NCBI GenBank assembly: GCA_964352615.1
Contig: CAYGSG010000088.1
Coordinates: 1 to 11,168, forward strand
Length of the DNA: 11,168 bases
Source of the DNA: OFTM382 sp964352615
GTDB lineage: Bacteria > Planctomycetota > Phycisphaerae > Phycisphaerales > UBA1924
Reading direction: 5' to 3'
This document shows positions 5,025 through 11,168 of the stretch, in pieces. The notes beneath the pieces are model-generated. The model did not search any database. It was not told where the DNA came from and saw only the letters and a program-made list of their open reading frames with translations. Numbering within the stretch: the stretch's first letter is position 1; every line of letters begins with the position of its first letter. Both the position numbers and the translations under genes were made by a program.

Positions 5025-7895
5025 ATGAGCGGCATCACCTCAGGCATCGGCCTCATCAGCGGCATCGACACGGCCACCCTTATCGAGCAATTGCTCCAGG
5101 TCGAGGCCCGGCCCAAGTTCCTGGCCAATCAGCGCATCCTCAATCTGCAGGTCATCCAGACCAGCTACCTCGACATCGCCTCGCGCATGCGGGGCCTCGA
5201 GACCGCCGCTGCCGCTTTCCGCAACGCTGGCAACATCTTCCAGTCCAAGAGCGCCACCAGTTCGCTCGCCGACTCCATCCGCGCTACCGCGTCCAACGGC
5301 ACGCCCGAGGGCACGTACAACTTCGTCGTTGACCGCCTCGTCACGACTCAGCAGATGCTCAGCCGGGGCTTCGCCAACCGCGATTCATCGCCCTTTGGCG
5401 CGACTTCGCTCACGTTTGAGAGCGAGCAAGGCCGGCTCGATCGGGACGCCCTGCTCGCCGACCTCAACAGCGGCTCGGGCGTTCGGCGTGGCACCATCAA
5501 GATCACCCAGGGCGGCGACACCGCCCGCATCGACCTTGGACGGGCCGCCACGATCAGCGAAGTCGTCGATGCCATCAACCAATCCGAGGACGTGGACGTC
5601 ACCGCCTCGATCAAGGACGGCGCGCTCGTGCTCTCGACCTCGGGCGCGGACTTCACCGTCTCGACTGCAACCGGATCAAGCGGAACCGCCGAGGACCTCG
5701 GCATCGTGGGCACTTCCACGGCGGGTACGCTCGCTGGCTCGGCGCTCAGCGGGCTCTCGGCCAGCACGCTGCTGAGCCAGCTCAACGACGGCAACGGCGT
5801 GTTCATCGGCACGGAATCCGGCACCAACCGCTACGACATCGTCATCAACGTCGGCGGCACCGACGTCAACATCAACCTCGGGGCCGTCTTCGAGGAAGTC
5901 ACCGTCAACGACGAGACCACCATCGAAGAGGTCGAGGCTGCGCCGACCAACGTCGCGGGCATCCTCGACCGCATCAACACCCAGCTCGCCGACGCGGGCT
6001 TTGGCGAGGTCACCGCGTCGATCGTCGGCCAAGGCCTCCAGCTTCAGGACTCATCCAGCCGGGCCATCAGCGTCAGCGACAAGAACGCCACCTCGAACAC
6101 CGCCGCCCAACTGGGACTGCTCGGCTCGGACGCGGGCGGCACCATTTCTGGTCGCCGCCTTGTGGCCGGACTCGGCACCGTGCTGCTGAGCAACATCAAC
6201 GGCGGCTCGGGCCTTCAGGGCGACGGCAACATCCAGTTCACCAGCCGCGACGGCACCGTGTTCAGCGTCGACCTCTCGGCCGCCGAGACCATTGAACAGG
6301 TCATCGACCTCGTCAACAACAACGCGGGCAACGCGGGCCGCATCCAGCTCTCGCTCAACAGCGCAGGCAGCGGCCTCGCCGTCACCGACACCACCGGCCA
6401 GACCACCAGCAACCTGAGCATCACGGGCGACGCAGCCGAATCGCTCGGCCTGGCAACCGAACTCGCGGGCGTCGCCGCCGACAACGTTCGTGGCACCAAC
6501 CTTCAGCGCAAGTACGTTGCGACCGGCACCCTGCTCAAGGACCTCAACGGCGGAAACGCCCTCGGCACCGGCACCTTCCGCCTCACCGACGGCTTTGGTG
6601 CCTCCACCACCATCAACTTTGGCGAGGACTCGACCAGCGTCTACGACCTCATCCAAGAGATCAACGGCCAGGCCAGCTCAGCAGGCCTCAACCTCGAGAT
6701 CGACATCAACGAAACAGGCGACGGGCTCGTCATCCGCGAGAAAGCTGGCCAGCCCGCGGGCACCCAGGCCATCAAGGTCGAAGACGTAGACGGCTCGGTC
6801 GCATCGGCTCTCGGGCTCGAAGGCGAAGGCGGCGACCCCGGCGAAATGGGCCAGATCAACCAGATCGTCGCCTCGCAAGAAGTCACCGTCACGTTCGACC
6901 CGACCGATACCCTCGACGACGCGCTCTCCAAGATCAACGACGCCGGCGCAGGCGTGCAGGCCACCATCATCAACGACGGCTCGGGCGTCGCGCCCTTCCG
7001 CATCAGCCTCGTCTCCAAGGACTCTGGCAGCGCCGGGCGATTCCTCATCGACGACCTCGGTTTCAATCTCGGCCTTGACACACTCGAAAAGGGCGAGGAC
7101 GCCCGTGTGTTCTTCGGCTCGGACGATCCCTCCAAGGCCGTGCTCCTCACCAGCAGCGACAACACGCTCGACGATGTCATCACCGGGCTCTCGCTCGACC
7201 TGGTCTCCGCGTCCGATGAAGTCGTCAGCATCACCGTCTCGCGCAACACCGAGTCCATCGAGGGCACCATCGAAGCCTTTGTCGAGGCGTACAACAGCGT
7301 CATCACACGCATCACGGGCCTGACCGGGTTCGACAGCGAGACCGAGCGGCGCGGCGCCCTGCTCGGCGACAGCACCGCCAACACCCTTCGCCAGCGCCTC
7401 GCCAGCGTCGCGCTCGGACGCGCTGACGGCGTCGACGGCCCGTTCTCCAGGCTCGGCGAGGTCGGTGTCACCCTCGGCGAGGGCGGCAAGCTCGAATTCG
7501 ACCGCGACCGATTCCGCGAAGCGCTCAACGATGACCCCGAGGCGGTCGAAGAAGTGTTCGCTGCCCGCGATCTCATCGCTCGCCAGACCGAGATCGATCT
7601 GGGCGACGGCGCCACCGTGACCAACACCGACACCACCGAGAGATTCAGCAAGCTCGGCGTCGTGTTTCAGATCGAAGAACTGGTGCAGACGTACGTCGAT
7701 TCCATCGACGGCGTGTTCACCCGGCGCGACAGCACGGTCAAGGCGCAGATCGAGTCCCAGGAACGCCGGGTGGAGAACTTTGATCGCCAGCTCGACCGCC
7801 GACGTGCCCAGCTCACCCAGCAGTTTCTTGCGATGGAACAGGCCCTGCTCACCCTCCAGGGCCAGCAGAGCGCGTTGTCCTCGCTACTCGGCTGA
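5025..7895 (+). CDS. fliD: flagellar filament cap protein FliD (hook-associated protein 2), enlarged
   Basis: FliD caps the growing flagellar filament and helps exported flagellin subunits fold into place. The N-terminus has the family signature GLISGIDTATLIEQLLQVEARP-type region (residues about 9-30). The C-terminal part (about 700-950) has the FliD_C features GTIEAFVEAYNSVI (747-760), GALLGDSTANTLRQRL (777-792), LGEVGVTLGEGGKLEFD (810-826) and a final coiled coil (about 895-945). At 956 residues it is about twice the E. coli length (about 465). The excess is a series of related flagellin-IN-like modules at about 139-238, 246-381, 383-498 and 499-614, plus a partial one at 616-698. Each full module starts with an LL..LN/IN-Gly motif (Asn148, 254, 392, 508) and has a later IN or VN pair (184-185, 317-318, 430-431, 546-547; 637-638 in the partial unit). 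I see no Cys or Trp, as is common in exported flagellar proteins. fliS follows after 56 bases. The start at 5025 is set by homology and a Shine-Dalgarno. Confidence 0.93.
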   Translation: MSGITSGIGLISGIDTATLIEQLLQVEARPKFLANQRILNLQVIQTSYLDIASRMRGLETAAAAFRNAGNIFQSKSATSSLADSIRATASNGTPEGTYNFVVDRLVTTQQMLSRGFANRDSSPFGATSLTFESEQGRLDRDALLADLNSGSGVRRGTIKITQGGDTARIDLGRAATISEVVDAINQSEDVDVTASIKDGALVLSTSGADFTVSTATGSSGTAEDLGIVGTSTAGTLAGSALSGLSASTLLSQLNDGNGVFIGTESGTNRYDIVINVGGTDVNINLGAVFEEVTVNDETTIEEVEAAPTNVAGILDRINTQLADAGFGEVTASIVGQGLQLQDSSSRAISVSDKNATSNTAAQLGLLGSDAGGTISGRRLVAGLGTVLLSNINGGSGLQGDGNIQFTSRDGTVFSVDLSAAETIEQVIDLVNNNAGNAGRIQLSLNSAGSGLAVTDTTGQTTSNLSITGDAAESLGLATELAGVAADNVRGTNLQRKYVATGTLLKDLNGGNALGTGTFRLTDGFGASTTINFGEDSTSVYDLIQEINGQASSAGLNLEIDINETGDGLVIREKAGQPAGTQAIKVEDVDGSVASALGLEGEGGDPGEMGQINQIVASQEVTVTFDPTDTLDDALSKINDAGAGVQATIINDGSGVAPFRISLVSKDSGSAGRFLIDDLGFNLGLDTLEKGEDARVFFGSDDPSKAVLLTSSDNTLDDVITGLSLDLVSASDEVVSITVSRNTESIEGTIEAFVEAYNSVITRITGLTGFDSETERRGALLGDSTANTLRQRLASVALGRADGVDGPFSRLGEVGVTLGEGGKLEFDRDRFREALNDDPEAVEEVFAARDLIARQTEIDLGDGATVTNTDTTERFSKLGVVFQIEELVQTYVDSIDGVFTRRDSTVKAQIESQERRVENFDRQLDRRRAQLTQQFLAMEQALLTLQGQQSALSSLLG

Positions 7896-7918
7896 TCCTG
7901 CGCTGCGATTCACGCTCA

Positions 7919-7934
7919 CGCGGGCTGCCCCGCG
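7919..7934 (+). other. GC-rich stem-loop between fliD and fliS
   Basis: CGCGGG and CCCGCG form a perfect 6-bp all-GC stem around a CTGC loop, in the 56-base gap and 17 bases before the fliS ATG. There is no T-run, so a classical terminator is unlikely. It sits where a ribosome site would be expected and could modulate fliS translation or protect the upstream mRNA. In GC-rich DNA it may also be fortuitous. Confidence 0.35.
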
Positions 7935-7951
7935 GACCGATACATGCCCTG

Positions 7952-8440
7952 ATGCCCAACGAAACCGCCGACGCATACCTGCGCACGAAGGTCCTCACCG
8001 CGCCACCCGAGCAGCTCAGGCTCATGCTCCTCGACGGCGCGATCCGCTTCGCGACCCAGGGCCGAGACGCGCTGATCCGCAAGGACTTCGAGGGTGTCTT
8101 CAACGGCTTCAGCCAGGCACGCGAGATCGTGCTCGAGCTCGCCACCTCCGTCAAGGCAGAACCCGACCCTGAACTCGCGGCGCAGGTGCGCAGCCTGTAC
8201 CTGTTCATCTTTCAACAGCTTGTCAACGCGAGTTTCCAGAAAGACCCCAAGCTCGCGAGTGACGCCATCCGCATGCTGGAGTACGAGCGGGAGACGTGGG
8301 TCATGGCCGTAGAAAAAGCCGCTAAAGAGCGGGGCTCGCCCGCACAGGCAAGGTCCAACCCGATCGCCACGATCGACCCCTCGGCGATGCCCACGCAGCA
8401 GCGTGAAGGCCCGACCTCATCGATCAGCCTTCAGGCCTGA
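7952..8440 (+). CDS. fliS: flagellar export chaperone FliS
   Basis: FliS binds newly made flagellin in the cytoplasm, stops premature assembly and delivers it to the flagellar type III export gate. The product has 162 residues. The N-terminus carries the family pattern YLRTKVLTAPPEQLRLMLLDGAI-type stretch (residues 9-31), followed by the helical core: FNGFSQAREIVLEL (50-63), AAQVRSLYLFIFQQLVNA (76-93) and a final helix ending in YERETWVMAVE (111-121). Residues about 126-162 form a Pro/Ser/Gln-rich tail beyond the usual core. The start is ATG at 7952. A preceding ATG at 7944 is out of frame and stops at once (ATGCCCTGA), and no Shine-Dalgarno is evident, so translation may depend on fliD. It is the last gene of the fliD-fliS unit; no fliT follows. 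holB converges from the other strand with 19 bases between stops. Confidence 0.92.
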   Translation: MPNETADAYLRTKVLTAPPEQLRLMLLDGAIRFATQGRDALIRKDFEGVFNGFSQAREIVLELATSVKAEPDPELAAQVRSLYLFIFQQLVNASFQKDPKLASDAIRMLEYERETWVMAVEKAAKERGSPAQARSNPIATIDPSAMPTQQREGPTSSISLQA

Positions 8441-8459
8441 GCAACCGCGACTGGCAAAG

Positions 8460-9593
8460 CTAGACCTTTGCCTCGGCCGCACCGCTGAGTTCGGCTGACA
8501 ACAGCCCGAACGCGAGCTGCATCGGCACGTTCGACGCCAGCAGCCGCTCGGTCTCCGCGACCGCCTCGATCGCACGCACCCGCCGCATCGCCGCTGCTTC
8601 GTCCCCGCTCGAACGCTCAAGCAGCCTGCGGTTGCGCTCGGCCACCAAGCCCAGCATGTCCGCCGCTGCCCTGCGGTTGGCCGCCTCTTTGCTCGCCAGT
8701 TTGGCGCCAGCGACCTGCCGCTCGGCTTCTTCATTGACCAGCCGGGTCATCTCCGGTCCCAGTTCGGGCACCGCCTCGCCCGCTTCCGCAGCGCGAAACA
8801 TGCTGTCGAGTTGGTCAGCCCAGCCAACAAGCCCGCCCGCGACAACCTGCGCCAGTCGGCCAGGCGAGCCGCCCGACAGAATCTGCGCCATCCGCTGCTC
8901 GCGATCGCTCAAGGAGCCCGCAAGCCGTGCTGCAAAGCCCGCCATCGCATCACTGCCGAGCGTGCCGAACGCCACGCGCTGGCATCGGCTTCGAATCGTC
9001 GCCAGCAAGCGATCCTCGCTCTGCGTCACCAGCACAATCACCGTTCCCGGGGGCGGCTCCTCAAGCGTCTTGAGCAGCAGGTTCTGGGCCGCGTCACCCA
9101 TTATGTGCGCATCGAGCACGATGAACACCTTCGATGCCACCGTGTCCGCCGTGACCACGCGCGTCTTTACCGCTGGCTCCACCAGAAACTCAGCGACCAC
9201 TTCGCGCGGCAGCGTCGTCTGCTTGCGGCTGCGGATCGACTGCTCTCGGCTCACACTCGCCAGCGAAGCGCTCACCATGTGCAAGTCTGGGTGATGTCCG
9301 CGACGCAGTTGCGCCTCGAGCGACGCCCGCTGCGCATCCCCCTCGGCGGGCACCAACAGCTCGCGCGCAAAGGCCAGCGCCGTCGTCCGCTTGCCCACGC
9401 CCTTGGGGCCTGTGAAGACCCACGCGTGGTGCACCCGCTGCGAATCCATCGCGCTGCGAAGCACCCCGATGGCCCGCTCTTGGCCGATGACTCCTTCGAG
9501 CAGCGTCTTGACCGCCGAAGCCGACGGCGCATCGATCACCTCGGCTTGAGCCGCCTTCTTGGAAGTTCGTTTGCCTGCTGCTTTCTTGGCCAT
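8460..9593 (-). CDS. holB: DNA polymerase III subunit delta' (clamp loader)
   Basis: AAA+ subunit of the clamp-loader complex, which opens the sliding clamp and loads it on primed DNA. The 377-residue product shows, in order: a Lys/Ala-rich N-terminal extension (1-30), IGQERAIGVLRSAM (36-49), HHAWVFTGPKGVGKRT with an intact Walker A (62-70, Lys68), a Walker-B-like VFIVLDAHIM (156-165), the clamp-loader motif LLKTLEEPPPGT (173-184), a sensor-1 strand VIVLVTQSEDRLL (185-197) and the SRC arginine-finger motif (202-204) in TIRSRCQ. The C-terminal third is helical, consistent with the collar domain. The zinc-ribbon cysteines of DnaX are absent between Walker A and B, and it lacks the long DnaX tail, so delta' is preferred over tau/gamma. 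In E. coli delta' the Walker A site is degenerate; here it looks intact. It lies 52 bases downstream of sthA on the same strand, so cotranscription is plausible. Confidence 0.85.
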   Translation of the reverse strand: MAKKAAGKRTSKKAAQAEVIDAPSASAVKTLLEGVIGQERAIGVLRSAMDSQRVHHAWVFTGPKGVGKRTTALAFARELLVPAEGDAQRASLEAQLRRGHHPDLHMVSASLASVSREQSIRSRKQTTLPREVVAEFLVEPAVKTRVVTADTVASKVFIVLDAHIMGDAAQNLLLKTLEEPPPGTVIVLVTQSEDRLLATIRSRCQRVAFGTLGSDAMAGFAARLAGSLSDREQRMAQILSGGSPGRLAQVVAGGLVGWADQLDSMFRAAEAGEAVPELGPEMTRLVNEEAERQVAGAKLASKEAANRRAAADMLGLVAERNRRLLERSSGDEAAAMRRVRAIEAVAETERLLASNVPMQLAFGLLSAELSGAAEAKV

Positions 9594-9645
9594 CGCTGCG
9601 GTCAGGATACCGCTGCCAACCGGCCCGTGGCGGCCAAGGCCCCGG

Positions 9646-11061
9646 TCACATGCTCTGGAGCTTGTTCAGCCCGTTGTGGGCCGCGTTCTTGTAGCACTCC
9701 GCAAGCGTCGGGTAGTTGAACACCGCGTTGACGAAGTATTCCGCCGTCGCGTTGAACGCCATCGCGCACTGACCGATGTGGATCAGCTCCGTTGCACCGG
9801 TGCCGATGGCGTGCACGCCCAGCACCGCGTGGCTGTCCTGGTGAATCAGCATCTTGAGCATGCCCAGTTCATCGCCGAGCAACTGCCCGCGAGCGATCTC
9901 GCGGTAGTGCGCCACCCCGGTCTCGAACGGGATGCCTTCTTCTGTCAGCTTCTCCTCGGTCCAGCCGACCATCGATATCTCGGGCACCGCGTAGATGCCG
10001 TAGGGGAACAACTCGGGCACGGACTCGGTCGTCTTGCCGAACATGTGCATCGCGGCCAGCCGGCCCTGCTCCATGCTCGTGCTCGCCAGCGCCGGGAACC
10101 CGATCACGTCGCCCGCTGCGTAGATGCCCGGCACCTTGGTCTGGTACTGCTCGTCGACCTCGATGCGGCCGCGCTTGTCCGCTTCAACGCCCGCGTTCTC
10201 GAGTCCAAGCTTGTCCGTCGAGCCCTGCCGACCGATGCAGTACAACAAGCAGTCCGCGTGCAGCACCTTGCCGCTTTCGAGCGTCGCCTCCGCGAGAATC
10301 CCGTCGCTCGATATGCCCTCGCGCGTGGCCTCGGTCGTCGAAATCTTCACAACCTTCTCGCCCAGCCGCAGCGTCATCCCGCCCTGGCGCAGGTGGTACT
10401 GCAACGCCTCGATGATCTCGCTGTCGCAGAAATCAAGCAGTCGATCCCGGCCCTCGATCAGCGTCACTTTCACGCCCAGCGCCTGCATCATGGATGCGTA
10501 CTCGGTCCCGATCACGCCGCCGCCCACGATCAGCATCGACTTGGGAAGCACCGTGAGCTCGAGCAGCTCGTCCGATGTCACGATCGTCGGCTCGCCGAAC
10601 GGGATGTTCTCCGGCTTGGCCGGCTTCGACCCCACCGAAATCAGGATGTTCTCTCCCCGCACCTTGTTCGCGCCGTTCCGCCCCACCACGTCCAGCACCT
10701 TGGGTTCGGCAAACGATGCAAACCCGTTGATCAGGTCGATCCCATTGGACATGAGGTGCTCGTAGGCGATCCGCAGCTCAGCGGTAATCACCCGCTGTGC
10801 GCTCGTCCGAACCTTCTCGAACGTCGTCGCCCGGCAGGACGAAAAATCCTCCATCGTCGGCATCGCGACCGAGTGCTCGCCCGCCAGCAAAATGGCCTCC
10901 CGCAGCGCCTTGGACGGGATGGTCCCCGTGTTGATCGCTGCCCCCCCGACCACCTGCTTGGCCTCGATCACCGCCACCCGCTTGCCGAGTTTGGCAGCCT
11001 GAATCGCGGCCCGCTGGCCCGCTGGCCCGCTCCCGATCACACAAAGGTCGTACTGGCGCAT
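9646..11061 (-). CDS. sthA: soluble pyridine nucleotide transhydrogenase
   Basis: FAD enzyme that transfers hydride between NADPH and NAD+ to balance the two cofactor pools in the cytoplasm. The 471-residue product has the two-dinucleotide-fold plan of the family: FAD-binding GSGPAG (10-15), second nucleotide fold GGGVIG (180-185) with Glu203 at the end of the next strand, the FAD motif AAGDVIG (315-321), and the C-terminal dimer domain with GTGATELIHIGQ (420-431) and NYPTLAECYKNAAHNGLNKL (449-468). The segment GGAAINTGTIPSKALR (39-54) corresponds to the redox-disulfide motif of dihydrolipoamide dehydrogenase, but both Cys positions are changed, to Ala42 and Thr47. This excludes a disulfide reductase and fits SthA, although E. 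coli SthA keeps the first Cys. The ATG at 11061 has GGAG (plus-strand 11072-11075) 10 bases upstream. It is the first gene of a probable sthA-holB unit; 107 bases upstream of it are in the window and no confident promoter was found there. Confidence 0.92.
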   Translation of the reverse strand: MRQYDLCVIGSGPAGQRAAIQAAKLGKRVAVIEAKQVVGGAAINTGTIPSKALREAILLAGEHSVAMPTMEDFSSCRATTFEKVRTSAQRVITAELRIAYEHLMSNGIDLINGFASFAEPKVLDVVGRNGANKVRGENILISVGSKPAKPENIPFGEPTIVTSDELLELTVLPKSMLIVGGGVIGTEYASMMQALGVKVTLIEGRDRLLDFCDSEIIEALQYHLRQGGMTLRLGEKVVKISTTEATREGISSDGILAEATLESGKVLHADCLLYCIGRQGSTDKLGLENAGVEADKRGRIEVDEQYQTKVPGIYAAGDVIGFPALASTSMEQGRLAAMHMFGKTTESVPELFPYGIYAVPEISMVGWTEEKLTEEGIPFETGVAHYREIARGQLLGDELGMLKMLIHQDSHAVLGVHAIGTGATELIHIGQCAMAFNATAEYFVNAVFNYPTLAECYKNAAHNGLNKLQSM

Positions 11062-11168
11062 GCTGCTGGCTCTCCGCTGAGGCGATCTTCGAAGCTGCGG
11101 CCACGCCGCCTACCCATCATCGGGTCAACCGGCCAGCCGCCTAAAGACCATATGGCCCCGTACAGTCA

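Noticed and set aside
4722..5128. Two minus-strand open frames across the gap before fliD
   Set aside because: Odd composition (many Trp, Cys and Arg), no family resemblance, one overlaps the start of fliD, and they would run through the promoter region.
6641..7651. 336-codon minus-strand open frame inside fliD
   Set aside because: Ser/Arg/Pro-rich composition typical of the antisense of GC-rich coding DNA; the sense strand is clear FliD.
8431..8440. Ten-base perfect palindrome TCAGGCCTGA at the fliS stop
   Set aside because: It has no loop, lies in coding sequence, has no T-run and is expected by chance at this GC content.
8493..8506. GGCTG-ACAA-CAGCC hairpin near the 3' end of holB as a terminator
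   Set aside because: It lies within the holB coding region and has no T-run in either direction.
1..11168. CRISPR, toxin-antitoxin, phage-defence, transposon or attachment-site signatures
   Set aside because: No direct-repeat arrays, transposase or integrase motifs, terminal repeats or tRNA ends were seen; all large genes have housekeeping or flagellar identities or are plain membrane proteins.

Overview
This 11.2 kb window is high-GC bacterial chromosome with eight convincing protein-coding genes and no recognisable RNA gene, insertion sequence, phage gene or CRISPR array. The gene types and style suggest a flagellated planctomycete, perhaps of the Phycisphaerae. The pointers are a site-2 protease about 60% longer than the E. 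coli form, a roughly 950-residue FliD, Lys/Ala-rich tails on housekeeping proteins, and few strong Shine-Dalgarno sites. This placement is inference; no rRNA or other phylogenetic marker is present.

Layout, left to right. (1) Positions 56-3196, plus strand: an RseP-type intramembrane zinc protease followed after 6 bases by a membrane-anchored alpha/beta hydrolase, probably one transcript. (2) Positions 3172-4630, minus strand: a six-helix membrane protein of unknown function, then a single-helix DUF4230-like protein whose 3' end overlaps the hydrolase 3' end tail to tail by 25 bases. (3) Positions 4631-5024: a 394-base divergent gap with a good candidate sigma-54 (-24/-12) promoter pointing at the flagellar genes. 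(4) Positions 5025-8440, plus strand: fliD (filament cap) and fliS (export chaperone). (5) Positions 8460-11061, minus strand: a soluble pyridine nucleotide transhydrogenase (sthA) followed by the DNA polymerase III delta' subunit (holB), converging on fliS with only 19 bases between stops.

Functionally the window joins envelope maintenance, flagellar filament assembly, redox balance (NADH/NADPH interconversion) and replication clamp loading. Only fliD-fliS forms an obvious functional pair. The other adjacencies look like ordinary operon packing.

I found no convincing undescribed multi-gene system. The points most worth following up are the tandem expansion of flagellin-IN-like modules in FliD, the sigma-54-like promoter in front of it, the multi-PDZ architecture of the site-2 protease, the loss of both redox-cysteine positions in the transhydrogenase, and the uncharacterised membrane-protein/DUF4230 pair.
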